Positions 16,041-25,520 are shown, numbered from the stretch's first letter. The stretch: 64,000 nucleotides of DNA from Saccharibacillus sacchari DSM 19268 (GCF_000585395.1 NZ_KK073875.1:3881307-3945306); one strand, 5' to 3'. Program-made: numbers and translations. The notes: generated by a model from the sequence alone, not told the origin.

Positions 16041-17941
16041 ATCTGCTCTCTCCTGTCGTTTCCGTAGGACGAAATGATCCCTGTCCGTGCGGCAGCGGAT
16101 TCAAATATAAGAAATGCTGCGCGCAGCGCGACGAAGTTTCTCGCAGCCTGGCAACCCGGCAAGCGGCGCTGGAATCGGTACTCCGGCAATTCTTCACGGC
16201 TCATCCCCGCCCGTCCGAGCAGAAGGCATTATCGGCTTGGAAAAATGAATTGGCCCCTCGTCTTAAAGCCGCTTATGGTGCGGAAAAAACGGACGCGGTC
16301 GTCGGGGATACGTTTTTCTTCAGCGAAGCTGTAGACATCTGGAATGCGTTTGTACGCGAGCAATCGGCAGATCCCGCCCATGCGGCAATTGCCGATGCTT
16401 TAAAAAGCTGGGTCGATCCGCAATTCGCGGTGCTGCGTGTTCTGGGACAAGACTCGATGTCAGCAGGAACGACCACAAGTATGAGCGTTCGCGCCGTGGA
16501 AGTATTGAGCGGTGAAGCCCTTAAGTTGCGTACAGATGATTCCTTCCGTCCTGCCGCCGGTACAATCGTCCTCGGTTTTTGGCTTCCGGGGGCCGGTCTT
16601 GAAGCTCCGAAAGTTGCGTTGAACAGTCTTGTGTTGGTCGAAGAACCTGACGATGATGCGGTGCTGCGTTTGGAGCAACTAAGGCGCGACCCGAAGGCTC
16701 TTGATCTTAAGACCTTTTACCGTTCGAATATCGCTTCGGTGTACGAAGCCTTCGGCGAAGCGATAGCGTCAAACGATTCGTCTTCTTCCGAAGAAGAGCT
16801 GCACGAATCGATAACGGAAGCGATTCGCAGGCTGGACGCATTCCTGATCCGACACGACGTGAAGCATGATCGTCTGATGGATACCACCTTTCGATTCCTG
16901 AAACGCAAACGCCACAAACCGGATGCCGGTACAGCGGCGGCAGCGGCGATTCGTTTTGCCCTGGATCAAGACTGGCTGACGAATGACTGGGATGCAGAAC
17001 GGCTGACGGAAAAATTCGGCGCAAACCCTGAAGAAACCGTACGTTTGGCACAAGAAATGGCGAATTTCGAGCAAAAAACTTCGGCTTACCGCGAAGAAGA
17101 AGAAATCATCGGTTTCCGGGTCGGAACCGATCCGATGCTCGACGAGTTCCGCCAATGGCGACTCTACATGCACATTAAGGATTTGGACATTCAAGGCGAA
17201 GCTGCGCTGCGCCGTCAGATGGACTACTTCTCGGGAATTCCCTACTCTCCTGCCACGGCCGGCGAGGAAGCGCAGCTGCGTGCCTATGAAGCTTATCTGG
17301 CAAAAGAAACTGAATTACGTTTTAAAAAAATGTCCGAGGCTCGTCAACTGGACCCCGATAATGCAGATGCGTTGCTGTTGGCTGCCGGATTCGAGACCGA
17401 TGTTGTTGAACGCCAAGTTCTGCTGCAACACGCGGAGCAATCGGCTCTTCAATCGTTCGAGGCGGATATCCAACCGGTCTGGCTGCATATTCCCAACCGC
17501 CCTTATTTGCGCGCTTTGATGCAAGCAGCTCTGGAAGATTGGGAGCAAGCCCGATGGAATGAAGCGTTTGAACGGTTCTACCGGCTGCTTCGCTTGAACC
17601 CTGCCGATCATCAGGGAGCACGCTACCCTGCGTTATCCGCATTAATTGCCCGAGGCGATCTTCAAGCTGCCCAAGGATTGTTGGCCCATTATGCCGAGGG
17701 TGCCGGGGACAATGCGATCTATCGCTGGTTCGACTGGGCGATTCATTATCGACAGGATCGCTTGGAAAAAGCTGCCGAGGAACTTTATCAAACGGCAGTC
17801 GAAGCTAATCCTTATGTAGAAAAGCGGGTTCGCAATCGGCCTGAAGCCGAGCCTTATCCGCAATCCGCGGTGATGACGCCAAGATCGCCGGAGGAAGCTG
17901 AATTCATATGGACGATGATTCGTCCGGGGCTTTTTCATTAA
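16037..17941 (+). CDS. SEC-C motif protein with TPR-like C-terminus
   Basis: 634 residues. Near residue 12, [19 protein letters not shown] is a full SEC-C zinc-binding motif (Cys-x-Cys-x8-Cys-Cys), as at the C-terminus of SecA, but here at the N-terminus. The middle is acidic and helical; from about residue 440 the repeated helix pairs ([55 protein letters not shown]) are TPR-like. SEC-C domains bind zinc and often act as protein-interaction adapters. The start overlaps the hemerythrin stop by 4 nt, so expression is coupled. Function not known; a chaperone or adapter role is a guess. Confidence 0.88.
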   Translation: MNLLSPVVSVGRNDPCPCGSGFKYKKCCAQRDEVSRSLATRQAALESVLRQFFTAHPRPSEQKALSAWKNELAPRLKAAYGAEKTDAVVGDTFFFSEAVDIWNAFVREQSADPAHAAIADALKSWVDPQFAVLRVLGQDSMSAGTTTSMSVRAVEVLSGEALKLRTDDSFRPAAGTIVLGFWLPGAGLEAPKVALNSLVLVEEPDDDAVLRLEQLRRDPKALDLKTFYRSNIASVYEAFGEAIASNDSSSSEEELHESITEAIRRLDAFLIRHDVKHDRLMDTTFRFLKRKRHKPDAGTAAAAAIRFALDQDWLTNDWDAERLTEKFGANPEETVRLAQEMANFEQKTSAYREEEEIIGFRVGTDPMLDEFRQWRLYMHIKDLDIQGEAALRRQMDYFSGIPYSPATAGEEAQLRAYEAYLAKETELRFKKMSEARQLDPDNADALLLAAGFETDVVERQVLLQHAEQSALQSFEADIQPVWLHIPNRPYLRALMQAALEDWEQARWNEAFERFYRLLRLNPADHQGARYPALSALIARGDLQAAQGLLAHYAEGAGDNAIYRWFDWAIHYRQDRLEKAAEELYQTAVEANPYVEKRVRNRPEAEPYPQSAVMTPRSPEEAEFIWTMIRPGLFH

Positions 17942-17970
17942 GAATGTCTTGTTTGGCTGGGCGTGCTGAG

Positions 17971-18083
17971 GCGCTGCGGGAGAAATTCGGTCAAGACGCT
18001 GTCTCACTCGGAAACATGGATGAAGATTCGAGAAGTAGCTTTCCGCGTTCAAAGGCGTCTTGACCTGAATTTCTCCCTCCGCT
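17971..18083 (+). repeat. modular structured repeat, copy 4 (minimal form, long stem)
   Basis: 113 bp. Here the outer stem is longest: GAAATTC-GGTCAAGACGC at the left pairs with GCGTCTTGACC-TGAATTTC at the right. The internal hairpin is CGGAAA...TTTCCG with a long loop. No modules. It starts 30 nt past the SEC-C gene stop and lies between two convergent genes. Confidence 0.85.
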
Positions 18084-18174
18084 TAGCATGCTCGCTCAAA
18101 AAAGATTCTTAAAGAAAAGAGCTTGGGGTTAGGTTTTAGGGTAAGGCAAAGATAGATCACATAGATAAAGAAAA

Positions 18175-18212
18175 TGGTTTCTGACGGCGTGATGCCGTTG
18201 GGAACTTTTTTA
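18175..18212 (+). terminator. terminator after structured repeat copy 4
   Basis: GTTTC...ACGGC paired with GCCGT...GGAAC, then six T. It would end the SEC-C transcript after reading through repeat copy 4. Confidence 0.6.
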
Positions 18213-18267
18213 TTTAAGTACATCGTGCGTAGTAAAAGTTAATTAAAATGCTTGAGGGGCTGCTTTT

Positions 18268-18723
18268 TTACACGCCGTAGCGTACTTCGTACTCGCAGCG
18301 GTCGTCGCCGGAGACGTTGCATTTGACTTCGCGGACGCGGGCGGCGCGGCCGGTGACGCGGTGCAGGGCGCCTTCGAGGATTGCGCCTTCCAGGTCGCAG
18401 ACCATTTTGCCTTCGAGCACGGGGAGTCCTTCGCAGAAGCAGTCGTCTACGGCGATGCGCATGCCCTTCTCGTCTTGATGCACGATGCTTGGGATTCCGA
18501 TTTTCAGTTCTTCGAACATCCTCAGGATGTCTTCAACCGAGGATACGGGCAAAGATTCGCCGATCTTGCGGCCGATGGTTGCGGTTGTGCTTTTTCCGCC
18601 CATCGGGAGAGCTTGATACATGCCGATCAAGCGAATGGTGCGAAATAATTCCAACGGGACCTGATCCCCCAGTTTATCGCGTGCGATGGATTTCATATCT
18701 GCAAATTCGAATGTGTCTTTCAT
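18268..18723 (-). CDS. V4R domain protein
   Basis: 151 residues. The C-terminal part (GKMVCDLEGAILEGALHRVTG, VREVKCNVSGDDRCEYEVRY) matches the V4R (4-vinyl reductase) small-molecule-binding fold, with conserved cysteines in DDCFCEG, KMVCD, KCNV and DRCEYE. V4R proteins bind small hydrophobic ligands or metals and are often regulators. The ATG at 18723 has GGTGG about 8 nt upstream. It stands alone, divergent from the ferredoxin-NADP reductase gene across a 230-bp spacer that carries a Fur box. Function unknown. Confidence 0.8.
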   Translation of the reverse strand: MKDTFEFADMKSIARDKLGDQVPLELFRTIRLIGMYQALPMGGKSTTATIGRKIGESLPVSSVEDILRMFEELKIGIPSIVHQDEKGMRIAVDDCFCEGLPVLEGKMVCDLEGAILEGALHRVTGRAARVREVKCNVSGDDRCEYEVRYGV

Positions 18724-18861
18724 GGTCAGACCACCTTCTTTGGATTTGCGACGGGCCGGATTGCCTTGCGCTTGCCCTTCGTATCGAAAGTGTAGCCGAC
18801 TTGCCGAGCGGGTCGAGTGATTGCGGTCACGTCTTTTTTTGAGGCCTTTTCGGAAATGGTG

Positions 18862-18891
18862 TTGTCTTTTTCTTGAAACTGTTGGTATACT
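18862..18891 (+). promoter_or_regulatory. sigma-A promoter of the ferredoxin-NADP reductase gene
   Basis: TTGTCT and TATACT with an 18-bp spacer, just upstream of the Fur box at 18899. Confidence 0.55.
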
Positions 18892-18898
18892 TACTTTT

Positions 18899-18917
18899 GA
18901 TATTGAGAATCATTATC
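18899..18917. promoter_or_regulatory. Fur box
   Basis: GATATTGAGAATCATTATC matches 17 of 19 positions of the Fur consensus GATAATGATAATCATTATC. It covers the expected transcription start, 39 bp before the reductase ATG, so the gene should be repressed by iron. Confidence 0.8.
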
Positions 18918-18955
18918 TTTTGAGATATACATATATTAAGGGAGGCCATATCAGG

Positions 18956-20008
18956 ATGGAAAACCATGAAGTCTATGACGTAACGATTATCGGCGGAGGG
19001 CCGGCCGGGCTCTTTTCCGCTTTCTATAGCGGTCTGCGCGAGATGAAGACGAAGATTATCGAGTATCAACCGTTCTTGGGCGGCAAGGTTCACGTATACC
19101 CCGAGAAAATGATCTGGGACGTCGGCGGCTTGACGCCGATGCCGGCCGCCAAGCTGATCGAACAAATGGTAGCGCAAGGCCAAACGTTCAAGCCGGACGT
19201 CGTGCTGAACGAGAAAGTGACGTCGATCGCGCGCTCGGAAGACGGCGAACATTTCGTGCTGCATACTTTGTCCGGCGATCAACATCATTCGAAAACGATC
19301 ATTTTGGCCGTCGGCGGAGGCATTCTTAATCCGACCAAACTCGACATTGAGGGCGCGGAGCGCTTCGAAGTGACGAACCTTCACTACACCGTCAAATCGA
19401 TCGCTCGTTTCAAAGACAAGACGGTTCTGATTTCCGGAGGAGGCCATTCGGCGGTGGACTGGGCCAACGAGCTTGCGCCTTTCGCGAAAAAAGTGTACCT
19501 GACCTACCGCAAGGAAGAACTTAAAGGGCACGAAGCCGATATTACCCGAATGAAAGCCAACGGCGTGGAGCTGCTGCTTAACGCTACCATCAAAACGCTT
19601 GTCGCCAACGAAGACCATTCAGCGATCGGCACCGTATTGATGGAGAAAAACGATTCGCAAGAAGATTTCGAACTCACCGTGGACGACGTGATTATCAGCC
19701 ACGGATACGAGCGGGATACCGAACTGCTCAAAAAGAGCGAGATCAAAATCGAGATGAACGAATACCAAATCCTTGCTTCTTCTTCAAGCGAGACGTCCGT
19801 GCCGGGCATCTTCGCCGCCGGAGACGTCGTTCATTACGACGGAAAAGTGCATCTGATCGCAGGCGCGTTCCATGATGCGGCGAATGCCGTCAACAAAGCG
19901 AAACAGTTCGTCACGCCCGATGCGCGCGGTTACGGCATGGTCTCTTCCCACAATGATCTGTTCAAAGAGAAAAATCGCGAGATCATGAAAGAACTTTACA
20001 GCAACTAG
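18956..20008 (+). CDS. yumC: ferredoxin/flavodoxin-NADP reductase, YumC type
   Basis: 350 residues. FAD motif VTIIGGGPAGLFSAFYSG at about 10-27 and NADPH motif VLISGGGHSAVDWANELAP near residue 160, with IFAAGDVVHYDGKVHLIAGAFHDAANAVN near the C-terminus: the thioredoxin-reductase-like ferredoxin-NADP reductase of Gram-positives, without the CxxC of thioredoxin reductase. It moves electrons between NADPH and ferredoxin or flavodoxin in the cytoplasm. The ATG at 18956 follows GGGAGG by about 11 nt; an upstream frame would include the promoter. The Fur box implies iron-starvation induction, consistent with a role in releasing or mobilising iron. Confidence 0.94.
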   Translation: MENHEVYDVTIIGGGPAGLFSAFYSGLREMKTKIIEYQPFLGGKVHVYPEKMIWDVGGLTPMPAAKLIEQMVAQGQTFKPDVVLNEKVTSIARSEDGEHFVLHTLSGDQHHSKTIILAVGGGILNPTKLDIEGAERFEVTNLHYTVKSIARFKDKTVLISGGGHSAVDWANELAPFAKKVYLTYRKEELKGHEADITRMKANGVELLLNATIKTLVANEDHSAIGTVLMEKNDSQEDFELTVDDVIISHGYERDTELLKKSEIKIEMNEYQILASSSSETSVPGIFAAGDVVHYDGKVHLIAGAFHDAANAVNKAKQFVTPDARGYGMVSSHNDLFKEKNREIMKELYSN

Positions 20009-20056
20009 CAGCTTGCCTTTAGCGTTGAAAAGGTAATAGTCTTTGCGAAATCGACG

Positions 20057-20092
20057 AATCCCCGGCTGCCAGCATGCGGCTTGGGGATTTTT
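20057..20092 (+). terminator. terminator after yumC
   Basis: AATCCCC paired with GGGGATT around a partly paired 20-nt loop, ending in five T. Confidence 0.7.
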
Positions 20093-20279
20093 GCGTTCAG
20101 CGATTCGAAAGCTGCATCCGCCCTCCCCTTTTCCCTCGAAATCAGCCGTTTCCCGCAACTTTTCCTGCATTCTCGCCGCCTAATTAACCAATGTTAGATT
20201 TCCTTTCTCCGCGCGATCTTGTACAATGAAAGACATAGCGTTTATTTTAATGAAGCAAGTATCGAAACGGAGGCCTATC

Positions 20280-21512
20280 ATGTCGGATTTTCAAACAAAC
20301 CTTAACAAATACGCCGAACTCGCGGTAAAAGTCGGTGTGAACGTACAGCCTGGACAAATTCTGATGATCGATGCAGGCGTGGAATCGCTCGAATACGTGC
20401 GTCTGGTCGTTAAACATGCCTACGCGGCCGGTGCTAAGCTGGTCAAAGTGAATCTCGCAGACGAAGCCATCACTCGCATGCGTTACGATCTTGCGCCGGA
20501 CGATTCGTTCGAGATTGCACCGAAGTGGACGGCGGCGGAACGCGAAGAATTGGCGGAAAACGGCGGAGCGATGCTGGCTGTCATCTCCAACAATCCCGAT
20601 CTGCTGAACGGAGTCGATCCGAACCGTATCTCTACTCTGCAAAAAGTATCCGGTGAAGCGCTCAGCAAATATCGCCAATACGTGCAGTCCGATAAGCTGG
20701 CTTGGTCGATCGTAGCCGTTCCTTCGGCAGCTTGGGCGGCTAAAGTCTTCCCTCACCTGCCTGAAAACGAGCAAATCCCGGCCATGTGGGAAGCCATCTT
20801 CAAGGCCGTTCGCGTGGATCAACCTGATCCGGTCGCGGCTTGGCAGCAGCATATCGCCACGCTGAACGACAAATCGACCTATCTGAACAGTAAAAAATAC
20901 AAAGCTCTCCATTACACGGCGCCGGGAACGGATCTTACGATCGAGCTTCCACCGACGCATCTGTGGGTAGCTGCGGATAGCGAAAGCGAGCGCGGAACGG
21001 CATTCGTGGCCAACATGCCTACGGAAGAAGTATTCACCGCCGCACTCAAAACCGGCGTAAGCGGAACCGTATCGAGCACGAAGCCTTTGAGCTACGGCGG
21101 TAACATCATCGACAACTTCACGCTGACGTTCGAAAACGGACGCATCGTGGACGTGAAAGCCGAGCAAGGCGAAGAAACGTTGAAACGTCTCGTCGAGATG
21201 GACGAAGGCTCGCATTACATCGGCGAAGTGGCACTCGTGCCGCATAAATCCCCGATCTCCGAGTCCGGCATTCTTTACTACAATACGCTGTTCGACGAGA
21301 ACGCTTCGAACCACCTGGCGATCGGCAGCGCGTATGCGTTCAACATTGAAGGCGGCAAAGCGATGTCTCGCGAAGAGCTCGCCGAAGCCGGAATCAACCA
21401 AAGTCTTGCGCATGTCGACTTCATGATCGGTTCTGCCGAAATGAACATTGACGGGATTACGCAAGACGGCACGGCCGAGCCTGTTTTCCGCGGCGGAAAC
21501 TGGGCGTTTTAA
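20280..21512 (+). CDS. ampS: M29 family aminopeptidase
   Basis: 410 residues, the standard length for M29 (AmpS/AmpT, thermophilic aminopeptidase) enzymes. Metal ligands of the two-metal site can be seen in ANMPTEEVFTAA (Glu), VDEGSHYIGEVALVPHKSPIS-type region (Glu, His) and NHLAIGSAYAF and LAHVDFMIGS (His, His, Asp). It removes N-terminal amino acids from peptides in the cytoplasm and has no signal peptide. The ATG at 20280 has CGGAGG 6 nt upstream. Single gene with its own terminator. Confidence 0.94.
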   Translation: MSDFQTNLNKYAELAVKVGVNVQPGQILMIDAGVESLEYVRLVVKHAYAAGAKLVKVNLADEAITRMRYDLAPDDSFEIAPKWTAAEREELAENGGAMLAVISNNPDLLNGVDPNRISTLQKVSGEALSKYRQYVQSDKLAWSIVAVPSAAWAAKVFPHLPENEQIPAMWEAIFKAVRVDQPDPVAAWQQHIATLNDKSTYLNSKKYKALHYTAPGTDLTIELPPTHLWVAADSESERGTAFVANMPTEEVFTAALKTGVSGTVSSTKPLSYGGNIIDNFTLTFENGRIVDVKAEQGEETLKRLVEMDEGSHYIGEVALVPHKSPISESGILYYNTLFDENASNHLAIGSAYAFNIEGGKAMSREELAEAGINQSLAHVDFMIGSAEMNIDGITQDGTAEPVFRGGNWAF

Positions 21513-21530
21513 TCGATTGACGGCATAATG

Positions 21531-21571
21531 AAAGCCCTCCATTCCCTTTTCGGGAAGTCGGAGGGCTTTTT
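21531..21571. terminator. bidirectional terminator between ampS and the alcohol dehydrogenase gene
   Basis: AAAGCCCTCC paired with GGAGGGCTTT, with T-runs for the plus strand and a short A-run on the other side; it sits between two convergent genes. Confidence 0.85.
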
Positions 21572-21606
21572 CTTTGCTTGAAAATGACGAAGGCGACTTT
21601 ATTTCA

Positions 21607-22749
21607 TTACGGTTTAAGCACGACCTTGATGCAATCTTCCTTCTTGCTATCGAAAATGTCGTAGGCATGCTCCGCTTCGTCCAGCGACAGGCGGTGCGTA
21701 ATGATGTCGGTCGGATCGAGCTGTCCCGTTTTGATTTGGTTGAAAAGCTCCGGCATATAATGGATGACCGGCGCTTGTCCCGTCTTGATCGTCACGTTGC
21801 GCTCGAAGATATGACCGAACGGGAAATTGTTGTAGCGCAATCCGTAGACGCCCGTTACTTGAATCGTGCCGAATTTGCGAACGACGTTGGAAGCCATATG
21901 GAACGCGCCCAACCCTCCGCCTTGGAGCTTAAGCTTCGTTTCGACCTTTTCCATAAACGTTTTCTCGGAATCCAGGCCTACGCAGTCGATGACCACGTCC
22001 GCTCCGCCGCTCGTGATTTCAAGCAAATGCTTGTCCAGATCGTCGTTTTCCATGAAGTTGAACGTCTCGACGCGATTGGTACGGCGCGCGTGTTCCAAGC
22101 GATACTCCACGTGATCGACCGCGATCACGCGTTTTGCCCCTTTTTGCCACGCGAATTTTTGTACCATCAGCCCGATCGGCCCGCAGCCTAGCACGATGAC
22201 CGTATCGCCTTTTTTGACGCCCGCGTTATCCACGCTCCAGTACGCGGTCGGGATCACGTCGGACAGCAGCAGCACCTGCTCGTCCGTTACTTCCGCGTCC
22301 GGCGGAATCACGAGCGGGCCGAAATTGCCGTAAGGCACTCTGAGCAGCTCGGCTTGGCCACCTGCGAAACCGCCGTACGTATGCGAATAGCCGAGCATCG
22401 CGCCCGTGTCTTTGGCCGGATTTTCGTTGGCGTTGTCGCACTGGCTTTCCATCTGATTTTGACAGAAGAAACATTGTCCGCAGGATACGTTAAAAGGAAT
22501 GATGACGCGGTCGCCTTTTTTGACATGCGTCACGTCGCTTCCGATTTCTTCGACGATGCCCATCGGTTCGTGCCCGATGATGTAGTCGTCGGTCATGCCC
22601 GGGATTTCGCCGTTGAACAAATGCAGGTCAGAGCCGCAAATCGAAGTCGAAGTGACCCGAATCAGAATATCGTCGCGTTTTTCGAGCTTTGGCGTCGCTA
22701 CGTCTTTCACTTTCACCTTGCGTTTGCCTTGATAAGTGAGTGCTTTCAT
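21607..22749 (-). CDS. zinc-dependent alcohol dehydrogenase (glutathione-independent formaldehyde dehydrogenase-like)
   Basis: 380 residues. Catalytic zinc ligands in TSICGSDLHLF (Cys near 38) and IIGHEPMGIVEEIGS (His/Glu near 60); structural zinc-type cysteines in SCGQCFFCQNQMESQC. NAD motif VIVLGCGPIGLMVQKFA near 185 then IAVDHVEYRL. The length and the late insertion match the FdhA-like long-chain MDR group. It oxidises an alcohol or aldehyde; substrate not known. I took the ATG at 22749: GGAG lies 11 nt upstream, while a nearer ATG three codons earlier is only 2 nt from it. Single minus-strand gene. Confidence 0.9.
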   Translation of the reverse strand: MKALTYQGKRKVKVKDVATPKLEKRDDILIRVTSTSICGSDLHLFNGEIPGMTDDYIIGHEPMGIVEEIGSDVTHVKKGDRVIIPFNVSCGQCFFCQNQMESQCDNANENPAKDTGAMLGYSHTYGGFAGGQAELLRVPYGNFGPLVIPPDAEVTDEQVLLLSDVIPTAYWSVDNAGVKKGDTVIVLGCGPIGLMVQKFAWQKGAKRVIAVDHVEYRLEHARRTNRVETFNFMENDDLDKHLLEITSGGADVVIDCVGLDSEKTFMEKVETKLKLQGGGLGAFHMASNVVRKFGTIQVTGVYGLRYNNFPFGHIFERNVTIKTGQAPVIHYMPELFNQIKTGQLDPTDIITHRLSLDEAEHAYDIFDSKKEDCIKVVLKP

Positions 22750-23003
22750 ATCGCCCATCGCTCCTTTTGACTGAACAGTATGTGTTTGAAAGGCTTTCCT
22801 CCCCTCATTAAACGAAATCGCCCATGAGTTAACATTATTTTTCCAGTCTCTTCATTCAGGCAGGTTTTCGATCCTTCCCGGTTCGTCAAAGATTGGTTCG
22901 CCTGCCGTACGGGTATAAAAGAGAAAGAAAGCGACGGTGCAAGCCCGCTCTTGCAGCTTGCAACCGGATCGCTAGGAACCGACTACGAATGGAGGCTTAC
23001 ATC

Positions 23004-23807
23004 ATGAAACACTTAAACGACTCCCAGATCGACACGCTTAAAAATCTTTTGCTGGAACAAAAAAGCGAGCTGGAGCAGCATTTTGGCAATTCGGAGGATA
23101 CGACTGAAGGCTTCGAGACGTCCCTGCGCGATTCCACGGGCGAATTATCTTCCGTCGATAACCATCCGGCCGATCTGGGCACCGAAGAATTTGAGCGCAG
23201 CCGGGACATGGCGATCGACAGCGACCTTTCCGATCGCCTCGACGAGGTCAATGCCGCGCTTCAACGTATTGAAGACGGCAGTTACGGCGTCGACGCGAAG
23301 ACCGGCAAAGAGATTCCGTTCGAGCGTCTTGAAGCCGTTCCGTATACCGCCTATAACGTCGATACGACGCCGGAAAATAATCCGATCACGGATTACCGTC
23401 CGGTCGAAGAAGACGTCATGACGCCTCCTCCTTCGGGTGCCGGAGAAAACCGTCAGGCCCATGCAGGCAAATTCGACGACTCGGATGCTTGGCAGGCGGT
23501 CGAGAGCTACGGAAATGCCGACTCGCCCGCCATGTCCACCAAACGCGACGTTGAAAGCTACGATCAGCTGTCGAGCGACAACAACGAAGGCGAAGGCGCG
23601 GTTGAATCCTATGAGAACTTCACGGCGAACGATATGACCGGAGGGAATCGCAGCGTAGAAATGACCCGCGCCGAGCGCGAATATGTCGAAGCCGGCGAAG
23701 GCGAAGCAGTTGCCGAAATCGACGAATCAGTCGACACCGAAGCCGCGCTGGAACAGGCGATCGAACGCGACGGCGTGAAATCCGGAAAAAGAAGCAGCGA
23801 CGAATAA
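23004..23807 (+). CDS. yteA: DksA/TraR-like (YteA-type) protein lacking zinc-finger cysteines
   Basis: 267 residues. Residues 1-125 follow the DksA/TraR plan: N-terminal coiled coil (LNDSQIDTLKNLLLEQKSELEQH), ADLGTEEFERSRDM, RLDEVNAALQRIEDGSYG and the globular part KEIPFERLEAVPYTAYNV. The four cysteines of the zinc finger are all absent (SYGVDAKTGKEIPF), beyond what is usual even in YteA. The second half is long, acidic and of low complexity, with AVESYGNAD, DVESYDQLS and AVESYENFT as a three-fold repeat, and looks disordered. Such proteins in Bacilli are of unknown or RNA-polymerase-related function. The ATG at 23004 has GGAGG 8 nt upstream; an earlier ATG in frame covers that site. A terminator follows. 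Confidence 0.82.
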   Translation: MKHLNDSQIDTLKNLLLEQKSELEQHFGNSEDTTEGFETSLRDSTGELSSVDNHPADLGTEEFERSRDMAIDSDLSDRLDEVNAALQRIEDGSYGVDAKTGKEIPFERLEAVPYTAYNVDTTPENNPITDYRPVEEDVMTPPPSGAGENRQAHAGKFDDSDAWQAVESYGNADSPAMSTKRDVESYDQLSSDNNEGEGAVESYENFTANDMTGGNRSVEMTRAEREYVEAGEGEAVAEIDESVDTEAALEQAIERDGVKSGKRSSDE

Positions 23808-23834
23808 AGAGTTTACGGAACAACGTAATCAAGC

Positions 23835-23866
23835 CGAGCCTCGGATATACATCCGGGGCTTTTTTA
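23835..23866 (+). terminator. terminator after the DksA-like gene
   Basis: AGCCTCGGAT paired with ATCCGGGGCT and six T. Confidence 0.85.
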
Positions 23867-24078
23867 TATGCTAATTTTTTGAATAGTTGTGCAAAAGGTA
23901 ATTAAATATCCAAAAACGATTCATTATATAATAAGAAAAAGCCCACCTTCTTCCTTCTTTCATGTAGAATAGGAGAATATTAAATTAATTTCTTCCGTTT
24001 CGACGAGTAGGCTTACATAAACGAATAGAATCGTAAGCAGCCGGATTCGTTCGGAACGCAACCGGGAAAGGAGCAAAT

Positions 24079-24666
24079 ATGGCTCAGCATCTTCAGATGC
24101 TCCTCAGCCATGAATTCGACGAACTTGACGAAGGCATGCAGGAGCTGATATATAACGAATACTATGATCTGGCCTACGGGGCCGTATTTTACATTGTGCG
24201 GGATCATGCGGCGGCCGAAGACGTCATTCAAGAAGCTTTCTTGAAATTGATCAGACGAAGACCGGAATTCGAAAACGAATCCAAGTTTTTCGCTTGGCTC
24301 AAGGTCGTAACGCGGAATAGCGCAATCAATGATTTAAGAAAAAATAAAAGACACCGTAACCATGTGGAAGCGGACAGCGTTCTTAATCATATAGAGGCTA
24401 AGCAGGATGCCGGAGCTTCGACCGAGAAAACGGTCGAGGTACGAATGATGGAGGAAGCGATCCTGCGGCATCTCGAAGACATGAAGCCGGAATACCGCGC
24501 GATCATTCTATATCGCTGGAAATACGGCATGTCGTACAAGGAAATCGCCGATTCGCTTGGCACCAGCGAAGACATTATCAGGCAAAGGCTCTTTAGGGCG
24601 AGGGAAAATATGCGCAAGGTGCTGCGCAAAGAATGGGAGGGCAGCGATGAAAGACGAAAAATTTGA
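24079..24666 (+). CDS. ECF-type RNA polymerase sigma factor
   Basis: 195 residues. Region 2: LIYNEYYDLAYGAVFYIVRDHAAAEDVIQEAFLKL and FFAWLKVVTRNSAINDLRKNK (the -10 binding part). Region 4 from about 135: LEDMKPEYRAIILYRWKYGMSYKEIADSLGTSEDIIRQRLFRARENMRK, the -35 binding helix-turn-helix. It directs RNA polymerase to a small stress regulon. The ATG at 24079 follows AAAGGAG by 5 nt. Its stop lies 20 nt inside the next gene, the probable anti-sigma factor, a normal ECF pair. The 5' leader contains GCTTAC...GTAAGC arms; I could not place an autoregulated promoter. Confidence 0.93.
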   Translation: MAQHLQMLLSHEFDELDEGMQELIYNEYYDLAYGAVFYIVRDHAAAEDVIQEAFLKLIRRRPEFENESKFFAWLKVVTRNSAINDLRKNKRHRNHVEADSVLNHIEAKQDAGASTEKTVEVRMMEEAILRHLEDMKPEYRAIILYRWKYGMSYKEIADSLGTSEDIIRQRLFRARENMRKVLRKEWEGSDERRKI

Positions 24667-25477
24667 CGAGCTGTTCGACGAAGCGTTTGAACGCGCCGCA
24701 AACTCCGCATCGCCGGTTGACCCGAAATCCCGCCGGGCATCCTGGCAGCGCGTGCAGCAGCACCGCATGCAGCATACCTCAAGAAGACGGCGCAAGCGCA
24801 TGGTCAGGTTGACCGGAGCCGCAGCCGGACTGATCCTGCTCGGATCCGTCGTATTCTCGGAACCGGTACGGACGGGAGCACTGACGCCGATTTATCAGAC
24901 GTTGTATACATGGAGTACAGGCGAAGTCGCGCTGACGACCGGAGAAAAAAAGCCGCTCCAAACCGAAGGCGCGCTGACCCCTCCTCCTCCGGAAGGCGTT
25001 CAAGCACCGATCTCGACTTCGGAAACCGGCGATTTCGAAGAACCCGTCATCACGGATTTCGTGACGACCGAGAGCCAACCGGCCACTTTGGAAGAAGTTC
25101 GCGAAAAACTGCCTTATACGATGCCCGAGTTTCCTCGGATTCCGGCTGATCTCAAGTTGGACAAGGTATACTTATCCGTTCCAGATGACGGTTCGACGCC
25201 GGAAGGGTATACTCTTTTGTATCGGGGAGAAGGAAATCGCGAAGCCATGCTCAGTGTCCAACTATTGGAAGAAGAAGAAAATGGCACGTACGGTTTCGGG
25301 CCTGGAGAGCTGAAGGAAGTTATATTGGATAACGGACTGGAAGCCCAATATGTCGGCAGGGAATACAATAGCTTGGTCCACACTATTCGTGGAAGGCTTG
25401 ACATTATGGTCAGCGGATCATTGACGGAAGAAGAGTTTCTTCAAATTGCCGGACATATCGTGGACGGCGAACCTTAA
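24647..25477 (+). CDS. probable membrane anti-sigma factor
   Basis: 276 residues. Cytoplasmic N-terminus (KDEKFDELFDEAFERA) with a very basic stretch (SRRRRKRM), one membrane segment at about 60-78 (LTGAAAGLILLGSVVFS), then an extracytoplasmic region with a DUF4367-like end (LDKVYLSVPDDG, GYTLLYRGEGNREAMLSVQ, VSGSLTEEEFLQIAGHI). It should bind and hold the ECF sigma factor encoded upstream, which it overlaps. No zinc anti-sigma HxxxCxxC motif is seen, so this is the DUF4367-type class. Between residues 100 and 115 is EGALTPPPPEG, almost the same as a stretch in the next secreted protein. The ATG at 24647 has GGGAGGG 5 nt upstream. Confidence 0.85.
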   Translation: MKDEKFDELFDEAFERAANSASPVDPKSRRASWQRVQQHRMQHTSRRRRKRMVRLTGAAAGLILLGSVVFSEPVRTGALTPIYQTLYTWSTGEVALTTGEKKPLQTEGALTPPPPEGVQAPISTSETGDFEEPVITDFVTTESQPATLEEVREKLPYTMPEFPRIPADLKLDKVYLSVPDDGSTPEGYTLLYRGEGNREAMLSVQLLEEEENGTYGFGPGELKEVILDNGLEAQYVGREYNSLVHTIRGRLDIMVSGSLTEEEFLQIAGHIVDGEP

Positions 25478-25520
25478 GAACGTAAAGAATAATCGTACGA
25501 GGGATCGCATGATTTCAAAT

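Noticed and set aside
20247-21668. 473-residue frame opposite the aminopeptidase gene
   Set aside because: Antisense shadow of ampS, no ribosome site and no recognisable domain.
22911-22930. Possible sigma-B promoter (GGGTAT box) before the DksA-like gene
   Set aside because: No GTTT-type -35 box at the required 12-15 bp spacing.
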